A stretch of DNA of 5,558 nt from SHLQ01 sp047638715 (GCA_047638715.1 JBLIMK010000139.1:1-5558); one strand, 5' to 3'; counted from the first letter of the stretch, positions 1 through 5,542 are shown. Notes: generated from the sequence alone by a model not told the origin. Translations and numbers: made by a program.

Positions 1-1
1 C

Positions 2-85
2 GAGCTCGACCGCTGGAAGCACCTGCCAGCGGGCACACTCGAACCATGCGTCGACTGTGGCCGGCTCGTCGCAAAGCTCGTCTAG
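2..85 (+). CDS. C-terminal end of an unidentified protein with a CxxC motif (partial)
   Basis: An open frame enters from the left edge and stops at TAG 83-85, giving 27 residues. They read like real protein: charged and hydrophobic residues are mixed, and there is a PCVDCG motif (CxxCG) about ten residues before the end, which resembles half of a zinc ribbon or knuckle. The frame is the same as that of the next gene, whose ATG lies 15 nt past this stop, so the two are probably co-transcribed. The start, the length and any partner cysteines lie outside the window. I do not recognise the family and offer no function. Confidence 0.5.
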   Translation, partial: ELDRWKHLPAGTLEPCVDCGRLVAKLV

Positions 86-100
86 GACTCTTCGCGCCGC

Positions 101-586
101 ATGTTCTTTTGGTTCCTTGGACTGTCGTTCGCGGCCGTTCTGATCGTGTTTTCTTCGCCCGCCCTCGACTATCGATTGGTGATGGCTGGCGCTGTCCTGC
201 CCGTGCTCGAAGGTCTCGTCGGGGGGCCATGGGTGCTTCACGCGCTGCTCGCCCCCGTCGTGATGCTCGCCGTCGTGATGCTCGCAACACAAAATCGCCG
301 ACTGCTTCGTAGACGATGGCTCGGGGTTCCGATCGGGATGTTTATGCATCTCGTTCTCGACGGCTCGTGGGCTGATGCCGAGGTCTTCTGGTGGCCGTTC
401 CTTGGGGCTGATGCGCTCGGCGGGAGCGTTGTGAACGAATTCGAGCGATCGGCTGTGATGCTGGTGCTGATGGAGCTCATCGGGCTCGGGGTTCTCACAT
501 TCTTCGCCAGGCGGCTCGACGTGTTTGGCGAAGGCCGTGAGCTCTTCACTTCCAAAGGCCAGATCCTTCGCGAGCGTATGGAGTGA
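101..586 (+). CDS. Predicted integral membrane protein, YdjM/DUF457-like residue pattern
   Basis: A 161-residue protein with about four membrane segments: roughly residues 2-19, 25-36 plus 45-62 (interrupted by GG-P), 74-86, and 115-136. The C-terminal tail is charged and cytoplasmic-looking. Between the helices it keeps H47 (WVLHALL), then H83 and D87 (MHLVLDGSW) and a WWPF motif at 97-100. This spacing recalls the YdjM family of membrane-bound putative metal-dependent hydrolases, where an HS-L-L motif is followed by a HLLLD motif and a WPF motif. The usual Pro-Asp of that family is absent here (PVLEG at 34-38), so the assignment is by pattern only and activity is unproven. ATG 101 is the first start after the preceding stop codon; only a weak AGGA lies upstream. 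It follows the partial gene by 15 nt, suggesting an operon. Confidence 0.72.
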   Translation: MFFWFLGLSFAAVLIVFSSPALDYRLVMAGAVLPVLEGLVGGPWVLHALLAPVVMLAVVMLATQNRRLLRRRWLGVPIGMFMHLVLDGSWADAEVFWWPFLGADALGGSVVNEFERSAVMLVLMELIGLGVLTFFARRLDVFGEGRELFTSKGQILRERME

Positions 587-796
587 CCGCGTCCGGCCGT
601 CGGCATCATGGGAACACTTCTTCCCGGCCTGTTCTTCGCCTTCGCGGAACAACGAATCGAGTCGTCCGTTGCGGGGATGGTGCAATCGGCGGGTCCGCTG
701 TTCGTGCTCGCGATCTCGATCGGCATGGCCCGAAAGACGCCCGGGCGGATCCAGATGATCGGACTCTTTATCGGGTTCATGGGCGGGGTGGCCTGA
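587..796 (+). pseudogene. Internal fragment of a DMT/EamA-family transporter
   Basis: Directly after the TGA of the preceding gene the same frame continues for about 69 codons; the first ATG is 608. The peptide contains LLPGLFFAFAEQRIESSVAG, then QSAGPLFVLAISIGMA and QMIGLFIGFMGGVA. This is the third-to-fourth helix region of an EamA domain: the A-x-QRI-x-SS-x-A motif, then the PLF helix, then the IGL-x-x-GF-x-G helix. Complete DMT transporters have about 300 residues, ten helices and two EamA domains. Here the first two helices are missing, and a TGA at 794-796 removes the rest. No other frame downstream resumes the family pattern. I read it as a deletion remnant. A 62-residue protein from ATG 608 could in principle be made, but there is no good ribosome binding site. 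Confidence 0.6.
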
Positions 797-884
797 TCAT
801 GTCGTCAGCGTGGTTTGTGAGTCGGTCCCAAACGCCAAAGCAGTAGCGGGGGAATCGTTGCCCGCCCGCGTGGGTTTCTGCTCC

Positions 885-1286
885 ATGCTCCCGTCAATGC
901 TGAAGGAACCCACTCATCTACGCGGTGCCCTCCTGACCGGTCTCGTCTGCATCGTTTGGATACTGCTCGCCAACCGAAGCCCGAGCCTCACGTATCACTT
1001 CGCTCCGGTGATTGCGGCGGTTCTCTGGCCGCTGAGTCTTCGCAGCCGCGGTCGCCGGGTCTTGGGAGACGCTGCTGTTGGTGCGGCTGGTGCCGCTGCG
1101 CTCGTCCTCGTGACATCGCTCGGATTACATCTGACCGACAGAATGACCGGTCCAACGTTCATCGACCGGGGTGCAGCGCTCGCAGAGGCGGTCTTGTTCC
1201 TGGTGATCGGCGCAGCCTTCGGGTTGCGCACCGCAATCCGCGAACGTCCTGGCCTGCTCGGCGGCATGGTGGACTCCACCGTCTGA
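885..1286 (+). CDS. Small four-helix membrane protein of unknown function
   Basis: A 133-residue hydrophobic protein when started at ATG 885 (129 residues from ATG 897). The frame is open back to 810, but the upstream residues are polar and not convincing, so I prefer the start next to the first helix. Helices are visible at about residues 14-29, 41-55, 67-86 and 100-119, joined by short Arg-rich loops such as SLRSRGRRVLGD and RTAIRERPG. This suggests positive-inside topology with the second and fourth helix ends in the cytoplasm. There is no catalytic motif, no signal peptide cleavage site and no family I can name. It lies 24 nt before the racemase-family gene, in the same direction, and may be co-transcribed with it. 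No Shine-Dalgarno sequence is evident. Confidence 0.65.
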   Translation: MLPSMLKEPTHLRGALLTGLVCIVWILLANRSPSLTYHFAPVIAAVLWPLSLRSRGRRVLGDAAVGAAGAAALVLVTSLGLHLTDRMTGPTFIDRGAALAEAVLFLVIGAAFGLRTAIRERPGLLGGMVDSTV

Positions 1287-1310
1287 ACAACGGTATGGCA
1301 CGCTAGAGCC

Positions 1311-2081
1311 ATGCAGACGACAGCGGCGCAACGTCAACCAATCCACGTTCCGCATCAGACCGATGGCGGAATCGGTTCACGAGGAACTCTTGGGCTCATC
1401 GTGCTCGAGACCGACCAAACCGTCGAGAACGAACTCCGTCTCCTCCCGCTGCCCGATGTGGCTCTGCATCACAGCCGCATCGCCAACGAGATGCACATCA
1501 ACGCCGAGACCCTGACCGCCATGCGAGCGCGGCTTCCTAAGGCAGCTGGCTTGCTTCCGTCGATCTTCGACTTCGACGTGGTCGCCTTCGGCTGCACCTC
1601 GGCTTCCACGCTGATCGGCGACGCTGGCGTCGAGGCTGCGATTCAGGAGGCGCATCCCCGTGTGACCGTCACGAACCCGATTCGGGCCGCCGTCGCCGCG
1701 CTGAGCGCCCTCGAGGCCAAAACAATCGGCGTGCTCACGCCCTACTCGGCCGCCGTGACCCAACCCGTCATCGACCGCTTCGAGGCTGACGGATTTACCG
1801 TGGACTCATTCGGTTCGTTCCTCGTCGAGGACGACTTCACCGTTGGTCGACTTTCTCCTGAGTCAGTCCTCGAAGGACTCAAGACCGTGGCCGCCGAAGC
1901 CTCGGTCGACGCGCTGTTCGTCAGTTGCACGAGCATCCGTTTGTTCACCGAAGTTGAACGCTTCGAGGACGAACTCGGCATGCCCGTCGTGTCGAGCAAC
2001 CTCGCCCTCGCCTGGCACATGCTGCGCCTTGCCGGGATCGACGACCGCTTCGAAGGATTCGGCCACCTGCTCAACCTCTGA
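1311..2081 (+). CDS. Asp/Glu racemase-superfamily enzyme (maleate isomerase / EutA / arylmalonate decarboxylase group)
   Basis: A 256-residue soluble protein, full length for the family (about 240-260). It has the two-lobed pseudo-symmetric layout of the superfamily. The N-terminal lobe starts with GTLGLIVLETDQT (25-37) and carries the first catalytic Cys95 in VAFGCTSAST. The C-terminal lobe opens with KTIGVLTPYS (137-146) and carries the second Cys206 in ALFVSCTSIR, followed by GMPVVSSNLALAWHMLRLAG near the end. Two Cys, each in a C-T-S motif, match cysteine-pair racemases and cis-trans isomerases. The LETDQT loop, where maleate isomerases usually have an SSNT-like Asn, and the PVVSSN-x-A-x-AW ending look closer to EutA-type and arylmalonate decarboxylase-like members. 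The exact substrate (maleate, a substituted malonate, an amino acid or a hydantoin) cannot be read from sequence. ATG 1311 lacks a ribosome binding site, so leaderless or coupled translation is possible. Confidence 0.85.
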   Translation: MQTTAAQRQPIHVPHQTDGGIGSRGTLGLIVLETDQTVENELRLLPLPDVALHHSRIANEMHINAETLTAMRARLPKAAGLLPSIFDFDVVAFGCTSASTLIGDAGVEAAIQEAHPRVTVTNPIRAAVAALSALEAKTIGVLTPYSAAVTQPVIDRFEADGFTVDSFGSFLVEDDFTVGRLSPESVLEGLKTVAAEASVDALFVSCTSIRLFTEVERFEDELGMPVVSSNLALAWHMLRLAGIDDRFEGFGHLLNL

Positions 2082-2101
2082 TGCCAAGGGTCTCGCTCAA
2101 C

Positions 2102-2130
2102 CAGCGGATGGACCCCTCGGGTCCACGCTG
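2102..2130. terminator. Bidirectional hairpin terminator between convergent genes
   Basis: TGGACCC at 2109-2115 and GGGTCCA at 2119-2125 form a perfect 7-bp stem around a CTC loop. CAGCG at 2102-2106 and CGCTG at 2126-2130 add five more pairs below a two-base GA bulge. The 12-bp GC-rich hairpin starts 20 nt after the racemase-family stop and lies about 50 nt beyond the ureohydrolase stop. This is the expected place for a shared terminator in a convergent gap. There is no T-tract on either side, so it is not a textbook intrinsic terminator; such U-less hairpins are often proposed in Actinobacteria. Confidence 0.55.
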
Positions 2131-2181
2131 CCCCATGGCGCTCCGGCATCGACGAGGCAGGAACCGACACGCTCGCAGAGC

Positions 2182-3138
2182 TCAGCCATTCGCGCGAGCT
2201 TCGGCGAGCAGACACAGGATCTCGTACATCAGCGTCGCCCCAACGAGTGCGGTATTCCCCGATGGATCGAACGGTGGTGAAACCTCAACAACGTCGCCAC
2301 CGATGAGGTTGAGGTTGCGTAGGCCACGGAGCAGTTGGTTGGCCTCACGAGTCGTGATTCCGCCAACCTCGGGTGTGCCGGTGCCGGGAGCGTACGCGGG
2401 GTCTAGTCCGTCGACGTCGAAACTGATGTAGGTCGGACCGTCACCAACGACGCGTCGAGCCTCGGCGATCACGGCCTCGACACCGATCTCGGCGAACTCC
2501 TCGATGAAGACGACGCGCATGCCCTTCTCCTCGGAGTACTGCCAGCCATCCTCAAAGTTCTGGGCGCCCCGGATGCCGATCTGGATCGTGCGGGTCGGGT
2601 CGAGGAGGCCCTCGTCGCAAGCTAGGCGAAAAGGCGAGCCGTGGTGAAACTTCGAACCGCGGAACGGCCCCCACGTGTCGGTGTGCGCGTCGATGTGGAT
2701 CATGCCGATCGGTGCATCGGGAGTGGCCAATGCTTTGAATATCGGGTACGTGATCGAGTGGTCGCCACCTGCCGCGAGCGGGATTGCCCCCGCTTGGAGA
2801 ATGCGATTCACAAACGCCTCAATGTCGTTCATGCACTGCTCGTTGTCATAGACCTCGCGGAAGCGCACGTCGCCAACATCGGCGACCGAACAGAGGTCGT
2901 GCGGATTGATCCGGGTGGCGTGATTGAACGCTCGCATGAGAGATGACTGATTGCGGATCTCTCGCGGGCCGTGCCTGGCTCCGGGGCGGTTTGTTACGCC
3001 ACCGTCGTATGGCACGCCGTAGAGAGCGATGTCCACATCGGCCAAATCTGGCTGCCAGCGGGTTCGCATGAAGGTGGCGAGCTCGCTATAACGAGGCTCG
3101 TTCATCGGCTCGGCCTCGTGGTTGCTGTCGTTCGTCAT
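2182..3138 (-). CDS. Agmatinase / guanidino-acid hydrolase (ureohydrolase family, SpeB-like)
   Basis: A 318-residue cytosolic binuclear-manganese hydrolase that removes urea from a guanidino compound. All metal-ligand motifs are intact: GGDHS (H127), IDAHTD (D150, H152, D154) and SFDVDGLDP (D241, D243). H166 in FHHGSPF and E285 in VVEVSPPFD match the proton-shuttle and guanidinium-binding residues of arginase-type enzymes. The NRPGARHGPREIR stretch (50-62) and the PGTGTPEVGG loop (251-260) are typical of the agmatinase-like branch. The HHG-S/T-PFR...EGLLDP pattern recalls guanidinobutyrase and guanidinopropionase at least as much as polyamine-pathway agmatinase, so the substrate is open: agmatine, 4-guanidinobutyrate, 3-guanidinopropionate or guanidine. 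The start at 3138 is supported by GGAGAAG ending four bases upstream; the Met at residue 12 is less likely. The gene lies 116 bp downstream of the MFS transporter, same strand, and the pair may form an uptake-plus-hydrolysis unit. Confidence 0.9.
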   Translation of the reverse strand: MTNDSNHEAEPMNEPRYSELATFMRTRWQPDLADVDIALYGVPYDGGVTNRPGARHGPREIRNQSSLMRAFNHATRINPHDLCSVADVGDVRFREVYDNEQCMNDIEAFVNRILQAGAIPLAAGGDHSITYPIFKALATPDAPIGMIHIDAHTDTWGPFRGSKFHHGSPFRLACDEGLLDPTRTIQIGIRGAQNFEDGWQYSEEKGMRVVFIEEFAEIGVEAVIAEARRVVGDGPTYISFDVDGLDPAYAPGTGTPEVGGITTREANQLLRGLRNLNLIGGDVVEVSPPFDPSGNTALVGATLMYEILCLLAEARANG

Positions 3139-3142
3139 AGCG

Positions 3143-3149
3143 CTTCTCC
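3143..3149 (-). promoter_or_regulatory. Ribosome binding site of the ureohydrolase gene
   Basis: On the minus strand GGAGAAG lies four bases before the ATG (the GGAG core is seven bases away). It decides for the start at 3138 over the in-frame ATG 33 nt further in. It is one of only two strong Shine-Dalgarno sequences in the window. Confidence 0.7.
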
Positions 3150-3168
3150 GATGAGCCAGCCTGATTCC

Positions 3169-3203
3169 GGTATAGCAGCGCTGAATCTAACTGACCCGCG
3201 GGT
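3169..3203 (-). promoter_or_regulatory. Possible promoter region of the ureohydrolase gene with a palindrome
   Basis: Reading leftward, TATACC (3169-3174) is a plausible -10 about 30 bases before the ureohydrolase ATG. Some 20 bases further upstream lies a perfect 10-bp palindrome, ACCCGCGGGT (3194-3203), which could be an operator. No convincing -35 hexamer is spaced correctly, so this is a weak call. If real, the ureohydrolase would have its own promoter in addition to read-through from the transporter. Confidence 0.25.
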
Positions 3204-3254
3204 GAATCCGTGGCCCTGATGCGTGAGCGTGGCCAACGAGCGACGCGTTTGCGT

Positions 3255-4424
3255 TTAGATGGCCGTCACGTTCGGGTGCGTGCCTCGCAGTCGTGCCGCT
3301 CCGAGGGCGACGAGGGCCAACATGATGAGCCCGACCACGACCCAGGTGACCTCTTCGCCTGTTTCTTGGTAGAGCGCCGCGGCGGGGAACGCAAAGATCC
3401 CGGCGCCCAAGACCTGCACGCCACCCATCAGCCCGAGCGCGGCTGCTTGGCGATCCTCGGGGACGGCGCGTGAGACCGCTACTTGCGTTGCTGTGAACCC
3501 GAAGGCGTCAGCAACGCCCATTGCTCCTTGGAATACGACGAGCGCTGGGATTGGGTTGATGACGCCGTACAGCATCGTGGAGAATCCGATGATCGTTAGT
3601 GCTCCCATTGCAACGATTGGCGGACCAACGCGGTCGGCGGTCCGTCCAGCCAGTGCGCTGAAGAGAATCATTGGGATGCCAAGCAGCGTAAAAGCGATCC
3701 CGGTCGTGAGCGGCGATCCACCCCGATCGGCGAACATCACGGGCATGACGGCTTCCCACGCTCCGATGAGCGAGAAATAGCCGAGCACCAGGATGAGGGC
3801 GCCTTGGAGTCGCCGTATTTTGAGAAGGTCGAAGGAGTTCTTCCTCCCCGACACATCGAGCGCGCCGCGGTCGGCGGGCAACTGGGCGGCGATCGGGATG
3901 AACAGCAACATCACCACGGTGAGCACGATGAACGGTGCACTGAAGCCGAACGCCCGCTCGATCAGCGCGACAGCAACCGGTCCGAGCAGAAAGCCGCTCA
4001 TATCGCCAACGACCAACCGCCCGAGGTTCTCGCCAACTCGGGCGGGGTCATTTACGGCCGCAGCGCGGCGCACGCCTGGCACAACAAGTCCGGTCCCGAA
4101 ACCGAGCAATGCCCGAAGAAGGATCCATAGCCAAAGCTGCTCGGCGAACGCCATCGACAAAAGCGACACCGCGGCGACCGCGAGTCCAGCGGTGACCATT
4201 TGGCGCCCGTAGCCGAGGTCAGCGAATCGTGAAAATCCCACCTGGGCCACGAAAGAACCAAGGAAACCCGCCGCGACGACGATGCCGATTGCTGTCTCGG
4301 TAAAGCCGAGCGTGTCGCGGAGTTCGCCGAGGAGCGGGATGATTCCAGCGACTGCAGCCGATGATGCGAAGAGCACCACCTGGAACGGGAGAAGGTCGGT
4401 CTTCAAGCGGCCCTTCGGGGTCAT
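3255..4424 (-). CDS. Major facilitator superfamily (MFS) transporter
   Basis: A 389-residue protein with about twelve membrane helices in two six-helix halves, the normal length for a small MFS antiporter or uptake carrier. The loop between helices 2 and 3 is SRFADLGYGRQMV (65-77), a variant of MFS motif A. The matching loop in the second half is AGRTADRVGPP (259-269). Helix 4 begins with LLRALLGFGTGLVVPG, and the central cytoplasmic loop at about 182-205 is charged (GRKNSFDLLKIRR). I start it at ATG 4424 because the cytoplasmic N-terminus MTPKGRLKTD leads straight into helix 1. The longer open frame upstream is Arg/Ser-rich and runs through the aminotransferase remnant. No ribosome binding site is clear. 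The order, transporter then ureohydrolase on one strand, suggests uptake or export of a guanidino or amine compound, but drug efflux cannot be excluded. Confidence 0.88.
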   Translation of the reverse strand: MTPKGRLKTDLLPFQVVLFASSAAVAGIIPLLGELRDTLGFTETAIGIVVAAGFLGSFVAQVGFSRFADLGYGRQMVTAGLAVAAVSLLSMAFAEQLWLWILLRALLGFGTGLVVPGVRRAAAVNDPARVGENLGRLVVGDMSGFLLGPVAVALIERAFGFSAPFIVLTVVMLLFIPIAAQLPADRGALDVSGRKNSFDLLKIRRLQGALILVLGYFSLIGAWEAVMPVMFADRGGSPLTTGIAFTLLGIPMILFSALAGRTADRVGPPIVAMGALTIIGFSTMLYGVINPIPALVVFQGAMGVADAFGFTATQVAVSRAVPEDRQAAALGLMGGVQVLGAGIFAFPAAALYQETGEEVTWVVVGLIMLALVALGAARLRGTHPNVTAI

Positions 4425-4505
4425 CCCAGGCCGTCCAGGCTGGCGAGGATTGTTCCGACCGACATAACTTCGATGATCGTACCGAACTGGTCGCGGCAAT
4501 CGCGT

Positions 4506-4539
4506 GGTCCACATGTTTGACCGAATATCGGTGTGGACC
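4506..4539. promoter_or_regulatory. 34-bp dyad-symmetric element upstream of the MFS gene
   Basis: GGTCCACA (4506-4513) is exactly inverted as TGTGGACC (4532-4539). Inside, CCGA (4521-4524) pairs with TCGG (4528-4531) around an ATA loop, leaving a 7-nt one-sided bulge. It ends about 82 bp upstream of the MFS start, in otherwise non-coding DNA. It may be an operator for a dimeric regulator, a leader hairpin, or a terminator left over from the decayed neighbour. No -10/-35 pair could be placed with confidence. Confidence 0.4.
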
Positions 4540-4639
4540 CATAGAGGGTAGATGGTCCGCGTAAACGAATCGACGGCGCCCGCCAGTGAATGCTCTGGAC
4601 GCCCAACTCGCCCTGGACGATCTGAATATTGCAGACGCG

Positions 4640-4930
4640 GAGCGGGTCGAATCGGGTGGCGACGTGTTTTGGTTGCTCGACTGGATCGACGGGAAATGCT
4701 GGTTCGATGTGCCTCTCGTCGAGCTTCTTCCCGATCCGCTCGAAGTGGTCTTCCTCGTCCGCTGCGACAAAGTATTCCGACGACGTTCGCGCATGTCCGC
4801 GACGTGGGCGGACCTTGCATCTCTGACGAAGTCCAGGTCGGGTTCGGGCGCCTCGGAAATACCTTCTGGGGATTCGAGCTCGGGGGAGTGGTGCCCGACA
4901 TCGTCACGATGGGCAAATCCGATTTGGTTA
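4640..4930 (+). pseudogene. Decayed class III (PLP-dependent) aminotransferase remnant
   Basis: Four pieces of an AGXT2-like class III aminotransferase follow in the right order with large deletions between them. First, at about 4660-4710, FWLLDWIDGKCWFDV resembles the N-terminal W-L-x-D-x-D-G-x-x-Y-L-D strand; this match is weak. Second, at 4721-4759, ELLPDPLEVVFLV is the segment that normally precedes the NSGSEAN cofactor-phosphate loop, which is missing. Third, in another frame at 4786-4917, FAHVRDVGG leads into CISDEVQVGFGR and FWGFELGGVVPDIVTMGK, including the DEVQ Asp and the PLP-binding Lys (codon 4915-4917). Fourth, after one extra base, PIW stands where PIGNG should be. About 95 of the usual 420 or more codons remain. 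The homology ends where the stop codon of the convergent cyclic-nucleotide-domain gene begins. It cannot make a working enzyme; related enzymes act on amino acids or amino-phosphates. Confidence 0.75.
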
Positions 4931-5347
4931 GTGAAGCTTTTGGTCGAGATTCCGGAGGCGCTGCGCGAGCTCTTTCGCAATCGCGATGCCAAGGCCTGGC
5001 GTGTCCTCGAGAACGGACCCGAACCGATCGCGGGGGATCGTCAGTAGCGACATAGCCGTCTTGGCTGTCACGGTGGCCGACGCCGGCCCAGACAAGAGAA
5101 GCCCGATCTCCCCGATCATTTCACCCTCGGGGATCTCAGCGACGATCTGACCGTCCACGCTGACCTCGGCGGTGCCGGACTCGACGACGTACGCGAACTG
5201 TTCACGTCGGCCCTCACGAAAGAGCTCGGAACCCTCCGCCACATTCACCGTGTCGATGATCGCAACGAGATGTTTAAGTTCGTTGGGATCGCAGTTTGCG
5301 AACAGCGGTGTGGCATGCAGCCGGTCGAGCTTTGGATCCTTGGACAT
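4928..5347 (-). CDS. Stand-alone cyclic-nucleotide-binding-domain (CRP/PKA-type) protein
   Basis: A 139-residue protein that is almost entirely one cNMP-binding domain. It has a helical N-terminus (LDRLHATPLFANCDPNEL, residues 8-25), then an eight-strand jelly-roll, with LFREGRREQFAYVVESGTAEV at about 42-62 cut by the usual turn. Next comes the phosphate-binding cassette GEIGLLLSGPASATV (79-93), and last a C-terminal helix (ELAQRLRNLDQKLH). No helix-turn-helix, channel or kinase domain follows, so it is not a CRP regulator; it probably acts by protein contact. In the cassette the nearly invariant Arg (P-R-A-A-T-V in CRP) is replaced by Ala89, which would weaken or abolish binding of the cyclic phosphate. 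ATG 5347 has only a weak GTGGGA upstream. It is divergent from the gene starting at 5543 and lies 503 bp upstream of the MFS gene on the same strand. Confidence 0.85.
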   Translation of the reverse strand: MSKDPKLDRLHATPLFANCDPNELKHLVAIIDTVNVAEGSELFREGRREQFAYVVESGTAEVSVDGQIVAEIPEGEMIGEIGLLLSGPASATVTAKTAMSLLTIPRDRFGSVLEDTPGLGIAIAKELAQRLRNLDQKLH

Positions 5348-5373
5348 AAATTCCCACTAGATGACGCCGCCGA

Positions 5374-5386
5374 TCTTAGCCTAAGA
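5374..5386. promoter_or_regulatory. 13-bp palindrome upstream of the cyclic-nucleotide-domain gene
   Basis: TCTTAG and CTAAGA are exact inverted copies around a single C. The element lies 27 bp upstream of the leftward ATG 5347 and overlaps a possible minus-strand -10, TAAGAT (5373-5378). It would be well placed as an operator, but no good -35 is found, and a palindrome of this size can occur by chance. Confidence 0.25.
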
Positions 5387-5435
5387 GCGCCTCGGCAGTT
5401 GTGGGACCGAGACCGACGAACGGCTGGTCGCAGTG

Positions 5436-5462
5436 TTGCTATCGAACGTACGTTCGTAGTAA
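5436..5462 (+). promoter_or_regulatory. Putative SOS promoter: LexA box between -35 and -10
   Basis: CGAACGTACGTTCG (5443-5456) is a perfect 14-bp palindrome. It matches the Gram-positive LexA (Cheo) box CGAAC-N4-GTTCG, known from Bacillus and mycobacteria. TTGCTA (5436-5441) is a plausible -35 and TAGTAA (5457-5462) a plausible -10; the 15-base spacer is a little short and is filled almost exactly by the LexA box, so bound LexA would block RNA polymerase. The promoter points to the gene starting at 5543, leaving a leader of roughly 70-75 nt. Since the region is divergent, the leftward gene at 5347 could also be affected. Confidence 0.65.
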
Positions 5463-5488
5463 GCTCGCAGTACCTGCTCGCCCCCCAC

Positions 5489-5520
5489 AAGAGATAACTC
5501 TTCAATCAATAAAGAGCTCT
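5489..5520 (+). repeat. Alternating AAGAG / CTCTT inverted repeats in the leader
   Basis: AAGAG (5489-5493) and CTCTT (5498-5502) form a small stem around ATAA. A second AAGAG (5512-5516), directly followed by CTCT (5517-5520), could instead pair with CTCTT 5498-5502. The set lies just before the ribosome binding site of the gene at 5543. The stems are only five base pairs, so a regulatory role is speculative. Confidence 0.25.
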
Positions 5521-5526
5521 GTTGTG

Positions 5527-5534
5527 AAAGGAGG
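5527..5534 (+). promoter_or_regulatory. Strong ribosome binding site
   Basis: AAAGGAGG is a near-perfect anti-16S complement, eight bases before GTG 5543. It is the strongest Shine-Dalgarno sequence in the window and sets the start of the truncated gene at the right edge. Confidence 0.8.
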
Positions 5535-5542
5535 CGAACCCA

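Noticed and set aside
238..780. 180-residue minus-strand open frame
   Set aside because: Ser/Pro/Arg-rich shadow of the YdjM-like gene and the DMT fragment, with no family resemblance.
846..865. GCGGG-N10-CCCGC hairpin as a terminator after the DMT fragment
   Set aside because: Only a 5-bp stem with a 10-nt loop and no T-tract, in very GC-rich DNA; chance is a sufficient explanation.
1293..1310. TATGGC as a -10 for leaderless transcription of the racemase-family gene
   Set aside because: Spacing to ATG 1311 is not quite right, and no -35 is visible; co-transcription with the membrane gene 24 nt upstream is simpler.
1742..2215. 157-residue minus-strand open frame
   Set aside because: Antisense shadow of the racemase-family gene, which has clear catalytic motifs. 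Composition is typical of GC-rich shadow frames.
2109..4540. TGGACCC shared by the hairpin at 2109-2125 and the dyad at 4534-4540 as a common regulator motif
   Set aside because: A 7-mer shared by two sites, with different arm spacing and flanks, in GC-rich DNA is weak. The first site is better explained as a terminator.
4425..4916. Possible 164-residue N-terminal extension of the MFS transporter
   Set aside because: The frame is open but the peptide is Arg/Ser/Pro-rich and low in hydrophobic structure. It runs antisense through the aminotransferase remnant and the dyad element. Family members start right before helix 1, as ATG 4424 does.
4219..4992. 257-residue minus-strand open frame
   Set aside because: Low-complexity Ser/Arg-rich translation overlapping the MFS start, the aminotransferase remnant and the cNMP-domain gene in another frame.
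4586..5047. 153-residue plus-strand open frame as a real gene
   Set aside because: It mixes true aminotransferase pieces with out-of-frame sequence and runs 120 bp antisense into the cNMP-domain gene. Reported as a pseudogene instead.
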